A DNA stretch of 64,000 nucleotides from Patagioenas fasciata (Eukaryota; Chordata; Aves; Columbiformes; Columbidae), in the NCBI RefSeq assembly GCF_037038585.1, contig NW_027288588.1, positions 496,001 to 560,000 of the forward strand. The letters are read 5' to 3'. Each line of letters begins with the position of its first letter. Position 1 is the stretch's first letter. The translations under genes were made by a program, and so were the position numbers. This document shows positions 15,201 through 25,284 of the stretch, in pieces. The notes under the pieces are model-generated. The model made no database searches, had not been told where the DNA came from, and saw only the letters and a program-made list of their open reading frames with translations.

Positions 15201-18200
15201 CTCTGCTACTGACAGAACATCGCTGAAAAAAAGCCATCGTGTTTCTGCAGGCATTAGCAACAGCTCTCCAGCCAGCAGGGCTTTGCCCCGAGTCAGCCTG
15301 AACCAGTACAGCACAAAGGTTTTCAAAGGGCAGGAGGAAATACCACTCCCAGGCTCCTGAGCATCAAAGCCCCTCTGGCCCTGACAGATGAACAGCAGCC
15401 AGCTGAGATGCACCATTTCCAGACAGCCCCCAGCAGGTGTCCATCAGCAATTACTCCTGTGGATGGCTCCTAGTGAACAGTGACGAAAGAGTGCCCAGAG
15501 CGGGTGTGGAGTCTCCTTCTCTGAGACATTCGAACCCGCGTGGACCCACCTGTGTGATCTGCTCTGTGACCCTGCGTGAGCAGGGCTTGGACTGGGGGAT
15601 CTGCAGAGGGCCCTTCAGCCCAACCAGCCTGGGATCCTGTAAAGGGCATTTCTGAAAAAAGTCCCTTGAGGTGTAGCCCCTGTGGTGGGGCTAAGTTAAA
15701 ACACAGCCAGCTGCCCAGTGACCTCCCAGGCACTTTGCAGATCATGATGATTTTCTGTGCGGGAGCAATTTTCCTTAGTTGAAGCCTACATGAACCCCAG
15801 GTGGCCTGTTCTTCTCAACTCATGGAATTAGCAGCTCCACCACCAGCACTCTCCCTCTACACAAAACCAGCACCACAGGGCACCATGCACTGGCCAGGCT
15901 GCTCTGGGTACCTGTTCTTCCAGAACTCCAGCTCCACCTTCGGGTTCGGATTGCTGCCTTGCAGGAGAGGCTCTGAAGACTCTTTCTTCAGTGCCTCCTG
16001 GATCTGGTGGCTCCAGTCTATGATGGCCGACTCCATGGCATACACCAGAGATTTATCTATCCGTTCCATGCTGTAGTAAACAGAGTACGTGATTAACTTT
16101 GTTGATGTGCATTGCTCAGTTGGATCTACTTCCAATGGCCGTGTGGGCAGCTGGATTTTACAGGGTTTCACATTTCAAAACCACAAAACAATCAAACCCC
16201 ATAAGATTTTGTCACTGGTTTAATATAGGAATTACACTCTGGAGAAAATGGCTGAATGTCTGCAGCAGTGTGGGCAACAACACTGTTCATAAAGTGAATG
16301 GTGGAAATGAAGAGCCAGTCGCCACCTCTCTGCACAGCCAGTCATTGTCACATCAGATCCATTCAGGTTCAGGATCTGACCTGGAGACTCACACATCCAG
16401 CAAGATTCTCTCTCCCCATACCATTCTCCCTCAAAATATTCTACATCCCTGCAGTCATTAACTCACTTAATTCAGCAAGAAACACCACCAAGTGGGCTGG
16501 GAAGCTGAGGACAGGTCACCCCACTGCCTTGGAAGCAGTAACTTCTCACAAAATCCCACCCGCACCACGTCCTGTCTGAGGAGTGATTCATTCCACTGCA
16601 CCCACACATCTCCTGGGGTTCCACAGGGGCACGCACGCAGCCCAGACACGATGACAACTTGATGTACAAACGCATCTGCTTCTCTGGACCTTCCAGAACC
16701 TGTTATTTTGGGGTGGTACTCACGATTTCTCATTTTCCAGATCAATGTCCTCAATTCCCTCTGAGCCAGCTGGGAGAGGCAGCAAGGTCTTGCCGTCTAC
16801 TTGGCCAACAACTGTGAAAATGGTACTTTTGAGGTTGTGGACATGACGCACGATGTCTTGTGACACCACTTGTGGCCAGCCCTGATGGTTCTTCTTGTTC
16901 GTTAGGATGGGCACGATCACCTACAGCGGGAGTCACGGAAGACCAATGGAGAAAAAAGTGCAGCAGGAGACGGACGGGCCACCAGGCTCTGAGGTCTGTG
17001 CTTGGCCAAGCCTGGAGACCCATATTCATTGCTGTCTCAAGCAGTTCCCATGTGAAATAGAGGCAGCTGATGATGAATGGGCATCTCTACAGGCCCACTT
17101 TATACAGCAGAACACCCTTTTCCCCAAATCCAAGCAGCCAAGGAGGGTGGAAGCCAGTAGGCAAAGTGAGCAGCCCCATCCCCAGGCTCTCCCAGCCTTT
17201 CAAGCCCGCAACTGGAGATGGCCCCATGGGCTGCTGTCCCTTGCCCTCACAACTGTCCCCGGTGCTTGGTCCCCATGTCCCTGCCCATGGGCACAGCCGT
17301 CAGGCTGCCCTTTGAGCCTGCCAGGGCTGGGCTGAGCTCAGTGTGCTGCAAGGGAAGGTCTGCTGGTACCCCCTGGGATACACTGGTGGTGAGGGTCCCC
17401 CAGGTCCCAGCTGCAGCCCACCAAACAGGAGCTTTGCCTTTATCAGCACTTTTACTGACCCGGCAGCATGGGGTTGTGGGGCTGGTCGGGGTTTGCCCAG
17501 ATTTGAGCTGCTTTTGGCTTGTTTGAGCTGTGACAGCAACACCGTGTCTGTCACCTATCCTGGCTGGCTCTGCACTGGGACCAGCCTGTGGCAACAGCCT
17601 AACAAAGCCAGGTTGTCCCTAGTGACAAACAACAGCCCTTTGTGTTACTGGACTCAGGGTGGGGGTAGGGGAGGGGGGGGAGGTGACTAAAGGCATAAAA
17701 ATAGCTGCAAATGGACATAAAATTGAAACGGAATAAAGCAGCTCAGCACCTCCATGGTGCTGTCCCAGGATGCTGAAGACTCTTTGGAACTGTGGCTGGC
17801 TCTGTAGACCCGAAGAAGACCCGACCAGCCACCTTCGTGCCCAGGGAGCCGTGGGAAGGGGGAGCACAACCCCAGGGAACACACGGGCAGGTGCTGACGA
17901 GTTCACCTTCAGCAGTTTTAGCTGCATTATTAGCAAGATGTGTCTCTATTACTTAAAGCATGTGGACTGCTAATGCCAGTGATGTTGTAACCAGGCAAAT
18001 GATAGCCGTTCATTTTCTTTCTGACTGTTAAAATGATAACTGGACTCAGGATGAAGCCCCAGCCCACAGAGCAGGTGTGTTCCCTTCGGCACCGCAGGAG
18101 TGAAGCAACAAGTGGACAAGGTCACCAGCTGTGACCCCTCACTGAATAAAGACAAAGTGTGGGCAGAGGAACACACAACCCCAACCCCAGGAAATTCAAG

Positions 18201-19903
18201 ACCTTTTTCACCTTCACGCAGACCCACCCCATCTGCCTGACCCAGCACCACCGCTGCTTTTGCCTTCAAGTGAAGCTTGAGAGGAAAATAGGATGAAAAC
18301 CAGGCACAATCTGCTCCCTGCAGAAATACTGCATGTCTGCACAGGGGAGAGCAAAGCCTGCAAACACGCAGCTGGGACGCACAATCCCGGCTCCCAAAGG
18401 CATTCAGAAAACAGGATTTAACAGGATCTGCCAAAGTGTTCCTACCCCACCATCTACCCATAGCAGACGGTGCTTGCAATGCTATTGGCCAGCCGTGATG
18501 CAAAACCACTGTTTGTGCAGACTTCGCAAGACCACGGGGCTCATCAAAACAAAAGCTCCCCGTATAAATAATGTGTTTTCTCACAAAACCAGGATAACCA
18601 GTCTGGCAGCCTGCTCTTGGGAATCCAATCTATCAGTCACCATCTTAATATACCAAACATCATGATCAGAGCTTCTCAAATCCAGCAGCTCCTCTGCTTT
18701 CCCATTACAGCCTCATTCCTGAGACTTCTCCAGGTGAGGAGCCATCAGGAATAAACCGAAACAACATTGTCTAGTTCAGGCTAATAACACAGCAAAGCAA
18801 AAGCACTCGAACCTCTTGACGATCTCTTTAAGAAAACATCAGCCCACCTGAGATAACCCGACACTGAGCTACAGGAGGCTCCTGAACATCACAAAACACT
18901 TTTTCACTATGAGAGTAATCGAGCACTGGCCCAGGTTGCTCAAAGAGGTTGTGAAGTCTCCATCCTTAGAGATAATGAAGAGCTACCTGGACATGGCCCT
19001 GGGCAACTGGCTCTGGATGGCCCTGCTTGAGCAGGGGTTTGGAGTAGGTGACCTGCAGATGTCCTCTCCAGCACCTGTGGGTACATCAGTCCCACAAGGA
19101 CCCCACTGATAGACAGAGCTGATGTGGATCAGCATTCAGGTGGTTTATATGAGTTCTAAAGCCGTCCATGGTACTGCAAAGGGCAGAGTTAAGGGTACAA
19201 GTGCATCAGCAGAGAAGGGAGGGAGGCCAAGGAGCCTGTCTGTAGGAGGGGACACCTTCCCCGCTGCCATGTGCGAGGGGCACCCGGTACTCATGGGTGC
19301 CAGGGCTCCCTCTGCACCTCCGGGGCTGCCCAGGCCTCACAGGATCCCAGCCTGGTTAGGTTGAAGGGATCTCTGCAGATCCCCCAGTCCAAGCCCTGCT
19401 CACGCAGGGTCACAGAGCAGATCACACAGGTGGGTCCAGGCGAGTTTCAATGTCTCAGAGAAGGAGACTCCACACCCGCCCTGGGCAGCCTGGGCCAGGC
19501 TCTGCCATCTCCCAGCAAACAAATTTCTCCTCATGTTGAGCCTGCCCCCGTGGCCCCTCATCCTCACCTCCTCCACGAGGGCGGCAAAGTGCCGCAGGGC
19601 ATCGGCGGGCAGGTCCCCGCAGAGCAGCTCCCCGGGGCCGGCGCCGGGGGCCCGCAGGAAGAACAGCCCCTTGCGGCGGGCGGCGGGGGGCGGCGGGGGC
19701 GGCCCCAGCTCCAGCTCCCCGGCCGGGCCCCGCCAGAGCAGCAGCGCCGGCCCCGCCGGCCCCGCCAGGAAGCTCCGCAGCAGCGGCCCCGCCGCCTCCC
19801 CGCCTGCCCAGCGCTCCCAGCGCTCCGCCGGCACCCCCAGCCCCCGCGCCGCGCACCGGCACAGCCGCTCGGCGCCGGGCACCGGCTCCACCGCCTGCTC
19901 CAT
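274..19903 (-). CDS. DNAH17: Axonemal dynein heavy chain, 5' half (DNAH17-like), partial
   Basis: This gene encodes the N-terminal tail of an outer-arm dynein heavy chain, the ATP-driven motor of cilia and sperm flagella. Thirteen coding exons are seen on minus: 19903-19568, 16920-16724, 16070-15912, 14430-14300, 12667-12456, 12262-12029, 9520-9353, 7472-7356, 6631-6477, 5501-5388, 3560-3492, 2544-2418 and 529-274. All have GT-AG borders and the phase carries through without a stop, giving 758 residues plus one base. The stretches WPQVVSQDIVRHVHNLK, DWSHQIQEAL, KVELEFWKNR, EICNLLIEQ and KVEDMDRRLGTIFIQAFDD match the DHC_N1 tail of the DNAH9/11/17 group, and DNAH17 fits best. The start is the only ATG ahead of the GC-rich, proline-rich first exon. 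The donor of the ninth exon is chosen by phase; a competing GT lies 4 bp earlier. The stem, AAA ring and stalk lie outside the window to the left. No damage is seen. DNAH9 or DNAH11 is less likely. Confidence 0.88.
3170..3445 (+). repeat. CR1 LINE, 3' end (divergent subfamily)
   Basis: The order of blocks is CR1-like: a rank of 'gatattaggaaacatttctt', 'ggaacaggctgcgagggcag', 'tggtggagtcatcatccctg' and a terminal 'caattctatgattctata'. It belongs to a different subfamily from the copy at 1-235. It sits in the dynein intron just left of the 3560-3492 exon, about 50 bp from its donor. Confidence 0.8.
7900..8100 (+). repeat. CR1 LINE fragment, 3' end
   Basis: This is a short decayed CR1 3' end inside a dynein intron, recognised by 'ggttgcccagagaggctgtg', 'gagtctccacacttgga', 'ctgggtgatctccagaggtc' and a 'gggtttctgta' end. 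Confidence 0.7.
11175..11275 (+). repeat. Tandem repeat, about 30-bp unit
   Basis: Roughly three and a half imperfect copies of a 30-bp unit (core 'aggtacatacagtatctgta') lie in a dynein intron between the 12262-12029 and 9520-9353 exons. Because 30 is a multiple of three, both strands stay open here and give spurious open frames. Confidence 0.75.
11605..11700 (-). repeat. CR1 LINE 3'-end fragment
   Basis: A short minus-strand CR1 tail. It begins on plus with 'catagaatcatagaaccatt' and runs into 'gatcattgagtccaaccata', the hallmark reverse complement of avian CR1 3' ends. Confidence 0.65.
14445..15140 (-). repeat. CR1 LINE 3' part
   Basis: A longer minus-strand CR1 starts next to the acceptor of the 14430-14300 dynein exon. 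On plus it runs from 'cagaatcagttggttggaag' and 'gatcatcgagtccaaccata' through 'tccaacctcagcctcccctg' to 'gctggccacactgttcttga'. No intact reading frame remains. Confidence 0.8.
15487..15645 (+). repeat. CR1 LINE 3'-end fragment
   Basis: This has the same subfamily sequence as the copy at 1-235 ('cccagagcgggtgtggagtc', 'gacccacctgtgtgatctgc', 'ctgcgtgagcagg'), in the intron left of the 16070-15912 dynein exon. Confidence 0.8.
18845..19085 (+). repeat. CR1 LINE fragment
   Basis: A decayed CR1 3' region in dynein intron 1: 'actggcccaggttgctcaaa', 'gaggttgtgaagtctccatc', 'ggccctgcttgagcaggggt'. It has no coding capacity. The rest of intron 1 (16921-18840) shows only unique-looking sequence and a G-rich run near 17660-17690. 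Confidence 0.75.
19340..19553 (-). repeat. CR1 LINE 3' end beside dynein exon 1
   Basis: A minus-strand copy of the same CR1 subfamily seen at 1-235 and 15487: reverse complements of 'tgcgtgagcaggg', 'cacctgtgtgatctgctctg' and 'tttgtttgctggga' are all present. Its right edge lies only about 10-15 bp from the exon-1 splice donor (GT at 19567-19566, minus). Confidence 0.8.
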
Positions 19904-20045
19904 CCGGCCGGCACCGGCGGGTGTTGGCGGGGAAGAGCCGCGTTGCCCGGGGGAAGGGACACTGCGAGGAGCCGGGGGCGGGCCGGGGCGGGACCCAGCT
20001 CGCCTGGGAGACGCAGCTGCCCCGGGCAACCACGGGTATCAACAC
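19904..20045 (-). promoter_or_regulatory. GC-rich promoter/5' region of the dynein heavy-chain gene
   Basis: This is GC- and CpG-rich sequence directly upstream of the first ATG (19903, minus), continuous with the GC-rich first exon (about 19560-20035). No TATA box is visible, which is usual for a CpG-island promoter. Two RFX X-box half-sites are present: GTTGCCC at 19942-19948 and GGGCAAC at 20024-20030. RFX factors drive motile-cilium genes, so the match suits a dynein gene, but the halves are about 75 bp apart and do not form one full site. Confidence 0.5.
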
Positions 20046-20389
20046 AAGCTGGGGATGGAGGGCCTGAGAGCAGCCCTGCGAAGGACTTGGGGGTGCTGGG
20101 GGATGCTCCCTCTGGGGGGGGTCTGGATACCACTGGATCCACCTGGGCACCCCCAAAGTGGCTTTTTAGCACTTTTTTTTCTCCTGAAAAAGCAAACACA
20201 GTGGGGCTTTCTCCCACCTGGTTTGGCCTTTAGGAAGGGAAGAACAGAAGAAGGGGCCTTGGGGACTAGAACCACTACGCAAACATTTGATTAGGGAGAC
20301 AGGAGCTAGAGATTTGTCTGTCACTGTGGAAGAGGTGACAGCGGTGTGATCTTTGCCTCCAGACTAATCCCAAAAATATGCCCAAGCTA

Positions 20390-20990
20390 GAAATGGGTCA
20401 AATGGGGAAAGGGAATGGGCCTGGACCACAACGGCAAACTGATTGTTCAGAACTCCCAGGAAAAGGGGGGTACCGATATTTGTTGGTATTAACTGATGTT
20501 TTTTCAGGTTGGCCAGAAGCGTTCCCTACCAGGACAGCAAAAGCTTAGGAGGTGACTACAACACTGATACACAAAATAATACCAAGGCTTGGAGGCCCAG
20601 CTGTTAGATCCTCTGATTGAGGGCCACATTTTACTGACGAGTATGTGAAGTCTTTTGCAGAAAACTTTGAAACCATAACAGGAAGGTCCATTTCAAGACC
20701 CCCTGACTGCTCCCAATATCAGAGAACAGAATGCCTGGATTCGCCATTCTAGAGTGAAGAAAGCCTGCGAAACACCACGGAGGGTAACCCGGGCGCAACC
20801 TGGAAAACTCTGTTTTTCACAGTCACCTTTTGGTCCTTCTGGGGGACCAGCCTGGGTGGTGCTTCCCGCATTGGGAAGAAGAAACCCAAAAGAACAAACA
20901 AGTAGAATTTTTGGTAGATATGGGGGCAACACTAATGAAAACCTGGACAGAAGAAACTTCAACCCCATGACGGGAGGGGCCTTTTTCTTG
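20390..20990 (+). pseudogene. ERV pol remnant, integrase region (gammaretrovirus-like)
   Basis: Plus-strand fragments in shifting frames encode pieces of a retroviral integrase. A core-like stretch with LTDVFSGWPEAFPT lies around 20,490-20,540, followed by remains of the second catalytic region near 20,610-20,635. A tail segment with NAWIRHSRVKKA near 20,725-20,770 resembles the integrase C-terminus of gammaretrovirus-like elements. Stops and frame changes interrupt every frame, so this is a dead copy. No LTR is recognisable around it, and the env remains to the right run on the other strand. Confidence 0.65.
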
Positions 20991-21029
20991 TTTTGTTAAC
21001 TACAGAACCAGCTGCTGCCCCCACCCTGA

Positions 21030-22330
21030 AGCACGCAGGCTGTTGTCCCACACTGCCAGCACCACCCCCCTTCTTTTAGCAGGATCATTTTATCTGAGCA
21101 TGGCAGTGGCCCTAAAGGCACTTGCTTTGATAGAGCTGTCCAATAAGGTGTTGAACAAGTCCTCGCAGACACGGAATGATGTAGCATGCTATAGAAATCA
21201 GTGCTTCTGTTACTTCGATTAAAGAAGTAATTTCTCTCAATATTCCAAACCAAGATTCTAACAATCCCATGAGTGGACTATCTACACCTGAATTCTCAGC
21301 CAATTCTTCTGCTGAAGCTGTGGTTAGACATATATCACCTTTTTCTGCCAACATCGTATCTGGGACCATGTTATTTTCCCATGCCATTCTACTAGTAGCA
21401 TCTAATTGCTTGGTGATTCATTTAACTGCTTGTCTAGTATAACTTATAAATAAATGTTATTTATCCCGTCTACATTCTTGTTTGTAGTTACCTACCAAAA
21501 CAAAAAGGACTCAGAACCCGCAGCTAACTTGACTTCTTGCTTTGTGTTCCTTGGGGACTCCTCTGGGGACCCCAATCTAATTGAAATAAACCCTGTCATC
21601 AGAGGAAAGCCCTCAACTCCTTTTTCTGTTGCCCTGATGGATCACAGTGTTCAAATGCCAGGGTAAAAGGAATTTCCAATTGTACGACGTCACAGGTACC
21701 TTCCCAGTGGGGGATAAAATGGAATGAAGTGTCATCTTCCCACAGTACCACCAAAGATCCACTCAAGAAGCATTTGAGGACATATGAGGACCAACTTCCC
21801 GTGTCTCTGCACACCTACTCATGTTCCTAGGAACTTGGTATCATTCCTGCCGCGTCGTGAGAGACAGGCAGTATGATTTTCAATTATTCCTGAAAATGCC
21901 AGGGGGATTTTGATATTTTTCCCTGCAAAGCTGGAAACAGTAGGGAGAGAGTATGACACGACTTATTTCTCCACGCCGTAGAGTCTTGGCATAAGGCTAA
22001 GACGCACTCCATCCCCTGTCAATCTTCGCTCCACCCCAGAGGGAAGGGTACCACTTGGGCCACAGGCCTTCCTGCCGCACAGGCATAGCAATTGCTCGTT
22101 TAGGCTTTGCACCATATATTTGATCCATTCTACCCAGGCATTTGTACCTCCATATATTTTGAACCTTCCCAGGGCATCTTTTCTACTAATGTCTATTTGT
22201 GATCCATAAACCCCACTTACTGAATCATCTGCTCTCTGCCTTGCAATTAGCAAAGGGTTGCACTGCAGAGACTCACATCCTGGGAGAGACTGTCCTTTAG
22301 ATAGGGTCATTTTTCTTTTCAACTCTATAA
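21030..22330 (-). pseudogene. ERV env remnant (gammaretrovirus-like)
   Basis: This is a minus-strand, badly interrupted envelope gene. The left part (21387-21112) reads as the end of the transmembrane subunit: an AENSG stretch, a hydrophobic span, a CYIIPCLRGL stretch and a short tail. Farther upstream in transcription, 22322-21963 reads as surface-subunit sequence without a continuous frame to the TM part. Stops and frameshifts are frequent through 21400-21960. It cannot make an envelope protein. It lies head-on to the pol remnant at 20390-20990. Confidence 0.6.
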
Positions 22331-22686
22331 CCGTTCATTGCTCACTGTCCATCCCCTAAACTCTGTGCTCCAAATAACACTGTACCAGGAGGGGCAATGA
22401 GAGCACAGCCGGCGGCCTTCCCCGGCCCCAACCACCGCCTGCCCGCCCCAGTCCGCCGCAGCGAGCCCGGCCGCCCATCCCCGCCCAGAGTTCCTCCCCA
22501 CCCCCCGCCCCGGCCTTTCGCCAGCGAGTTCGCCTCCCCCCCGGGAAGCCGGGGCGTCCCTGCCGGCTCCGTGCCCGGGGTGGACGGGGGTGGACGGCGG
22601 GGGGGGGGGGGGACGGGGGGGGGGGGGGGGGCACGCGGGCGTCCCGCGGTTTCTCAGCCCCGCTGTCGGAGGCCTAACCCCCTCAC

Positions 22687-22822
22687 CTGCCCGTGCTGCC
22701 GCCTCCCGCGCTTCTTCCTCGGTGGCTCGCTCGCTCGGTCCCTCGGCCCGCTGCCCGCCCCGGCCGCGGGCTGAAGAAGAAACCGACCCCGCCAGCGGCT
22801 TTGCCTCCCCCCGGGGAGGCAT
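22687..22822 (-). CDS. Candidate first coding exon in the CpG island (uncertain)
   Basis: On minus, an ATG at 22822 opens a 45-codon frame beginning MPPRGEAKPLAGSV and rich in Ala, Arg and Glu. It ends in a good splice donor (GCAG then GTGAGG; GT at 22686-22685). This is what a 5' exon of a leftward gene would look like, but there is no matching acceptor exon before the dynein promoter, and composition alone can produce such a frame. I do not recognise the peptide. Treat it as a pointer to the island, not as a gene. Confidence 0.15.
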
Positions 22823-23419
22823 AGAGACACCGCGTCCCCGTCCCCGTCTCCCCGTCCCGGCCCGCCTGCCTCCCTGCCTACCCGCGCGCGGGGTTCCTCG
22901 GCCGATCGGCAAGACGCTCCCGCGCTGGCCTCCCCGCGACCGCCCGCCCGACGGGCTTGACTCCGAGCGACTGACCGTTGGGCACCTGGCGGGGGGCAGG
23001 GGGCCGGTTGCCGGGGAAAGCGCGCATGCGCGGCGCGCGCAGTTGCCGACCCCCTCCGGCCCTTCCCGCGGGTGGGCCGGAGGGGGCGGGGGGCAAGGCG
23101 AGGGCGGGAGAGACCGCGCTTTGGGGTGCGGGCGGGGGGGGGGGTGTTTGTGCTCGCCGTGCAGTCTGAGCCGGAACACGAAGTGAAATTATACGGCGGC
23201 GGCAGGTGCGGGTGGGGGGCACGACGACACCACCACGACCCCGCCGCCCCTGCCGAAATAAACCCCCACCAAAAAAAAAAAAAAACACCGCCACGAAACC
23301 CGCATCCCCACGCCACGCGCGAGCCCCGAAACTCCAGACACGGACTCGCCGAGCGTGTGCACGGATCGCGAGGGTCGAAAAGCTCGACTCGTAGAGTCGC
23401 GTACACTGTCCCGCAGCGG

Positions 23420-23545
23420 TCTGGTCCGGTTCGGTTCGGTTCGGTTCAGTTCAGGCCTTTCCCGCCAGTCCGGTGCAGTCCGGTTCAGTTCAGTCCTTTC
23501 CCGCTGGTCCGGTGCGGTCCGGTCCGGTTCAGTCCTTGCCCGCCG
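23420..23545 (+). repeat. GGTTC-type repeat / 38-bp minisatellite
   Basis: A run of 'ggttc' pentamers (23426-23450) is followed by about three imperfect units of roughly 38 bp with 'cctttcccgc' and 'ggtccggtgc' cores, at the right edge of the CpG island. Confidence 0.7.
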
Positions 23546-23726
23546 GTCCCGCTTACTTAGAGTAAGCCTAAAATGCACAGATCTCTCCATAAGGATGGGT
23601 TTTATACTCTACTTCCACAATCTGCTGGCAGTACAAAAGAATAAGCGGCAGATCTACTTAGGCTGAGTCACGGTGCTTTGCTCCTAAGACCATGCATACC
23701 ATGGGAATATTTCAGCTGCATGTCCC

Positions 23727-24251
23727 ACCCCAACCCCAGAGAGCAAGAGCTCCAGGAACAGGTGGAGAAACAGGGAAGGACACTGCAGTGCTTCTGAGAA
23801 ATAAAGCAAGGACAGAAAGGCAGACGGGCATGCTGTGGAACCTTCTCCTTACCCGACTGTGCTGCTGCCACACATGAAATGACACTGTAGAGCAAGTACT
23901 TTTAGCACCTTTTTTGTGTTTCACGTTCCAGGAACCCTTCCCCTGGAGGTCCAGCTGCTGAGGTGGAGACTCAGGACCTGGACCCCATGGCTTCGGGGCA
24001 GAGGCTCTGATGGAGAGGAGAGGAGATCAGGGGTTGCACTGGGAAATGTGTCTGCACTGCAGGGGATGTGAGAGAGGTTCCTAAATCCCATCCCCAGCAT
24101 TTCTGGTAGCAGTTAACTCTTCCTGCCCATGGCTGTGCTGCCTGCAGCTGTGTCTCTGTCCCTGGGTCTGCTCCCTGTCCGTGTCACAGACCCCGTCCCA
24201 CCCGCTGTGTGCTCAGCTCTGTCCTGCTCACACCGCCTGGCACTGCCCAGG
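23727..24251 (-). repeat. Inverted copy of the olfactory-receptor upstream region
   Basis: About 525 bp match, in reverse complement, the 58660-59203 segment that lies just upstream of the olfactory receptor gene. Shared blocks include 'actgtagagcaagtactt', 'acgttccaggaaccc', 'ggtggagaaacagggaagga' and 'ctcacaccgcctggcactgc' (one mismatch in the last). The match ends exactly at the left LTR of the provirus (24252). It has no coding capacity. It may be a piece of an old receptor locus or a dispersed repeat. Confidence 0.7.
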
Positions 24252-24579
24252 TGTTGCTTTATCCATGCGAGCCACGGAACCTGACACACCAATATGATGT
24301 TCACAGAGTTCGCTTTATTGTCGGACCGGGCTGGCTTTATAGCAAAGCTGCCCTGTCCACGCGCCTTACAACAACGTGATTGGTTGTAACTCGTGTCATA
24401 CAATAACATGATAGGCTGCATGTGCTGTCCACGCGCTCTGCACGCATGTGTCCGGCGATTGCTCACTCATTATTACCTTCTAATGGTGCTCCTTTAGTCT
24501 CTTTTGTCTCTGGCTTCACCTCTCAGCCAGGCTGGCGACAACCCCATCCCCCTGGGGCGGGGGGGGCTCTGCCACTACA
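24252..24579 (-). repeat. 3' LTR of the provirus
   Basis: This is the same 328-bp unit as the 5' LTR, with identical ends and about 97% identity by eye. The bases just outside (CCCAGG on the left here, GGTGAG to the right of the 5' LTR) do not form a target-site duplication. Confidence 0.92.
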
Positions 24580-24597
24580 TCTCCCCCTCTTTTATTT
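24580..24597 (-). promoter_or_regulatory. Polypurine tract
   Basis: On minus, a purine run (AAAAGAGGGGGAGA) directly abuts the start of the 3' LTR, the expected place for the plus-strand primer of a retrovirus. Confidence 0.8.
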
Positions 24598-24936
24598 AAT
24601 ATTAACAATACGCCATATCATGCTTTAAATACAGTGTGAAATACAGGGTAAGAACATTAAGGCTAATACAATTACAATTAACAAGAACAAACCTGTTTTC
24701 AATATTCCTTTTAACCAAACAAGGCATTCACCCCAAAAAACCCAGTATCTTCTGTTATTTTCTTGTTCTGCAAATCTTCTATCTTTTTAACTTTTAAGTT
24801 CAAACAACACATACAATCAAACTCTTCATAACTGTGAACATGTCCAATAACAAAAAATTAATTGCTGCTCTGTTTTACAAAGTGGTATTCTCAACATTGG
24901 CTACATTCATTGCTTAAAGCGATAACATGTCTGAGG

Positions 24937-25284
24937 TTAAGGGTTGTCATCACTGCAATGGGTTTCTTCTCTGTTAGCTAGCCAAGGTCTCACCCACTTT
25001 GCTGGGATCCATGAATTTTTGTGGTTACCTGTAGAAACACAAGCATATCCCCTTCCCCAGGTTATTAGTGACATAGGACCTTCCCATTGTTGTGTTGTCG
25101 GATTAAACACACTAACCTTAGGCACATTTTCGGAAAAATCTTTGACATTTTTGATTTGGTGCATAACAACCGGTTCCATTTCAGTTTCACTTTTAGGATT
25201 AAGCCAGTTCAGCACATACAATGCCTTCATCAATACCTCTTCTGGGCTCACACCAATTCCCCCTTGTTTTTTCAAAACAGACAA
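24937..25284 (-). pseudogene. ERV integrase C-terminal part, out of frame
   Basis: This 115-codon frame continues the pol product after the break near 25,285. It carries the integrase C-terminal domain, including a strand-rich part with GPMSLITWGRGYACVS and a final WVRPWL. A single small insertion or deletion would explain the frame change. From its stop to the polypurine tract (24936-24600) there is no envelope gene, only AT-rich sequence. Confidence 0.85.

Larger units (their letters stand above)
22390..23560. promoter_or_regulatory. Orphan CpG island
   Basis: About 1.2 kb of very GC- and CpG-rich DNA lies between a dead ERV and single-copy-looking sequence. It includes long G runs at 22598-22631 and at 23130-23145. 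Long open frames occur on both strands here, but that is expected in DNA this poor in A and T. The island has the look of a housekeeping-type promoter, possibly bidirectional. I found no downstream exon that I can attach to it with confidence. Confidence 0.6.

Noticed and set aside
19271..20294. Plus-strand frames of 250-320 codons over dynein exon 1
   Set aside because: They are antisense shadows of the GC-rich first exon; the minus strand has the start, the donor and the continuing family match.
22325..23590. Several 100-280-codon frames on both strands of the CpG island
   Set aside because: DNA with so few A/T bases lacks stop codons. The products are low-complexity Pro/Arg/Gly chains with no domain.
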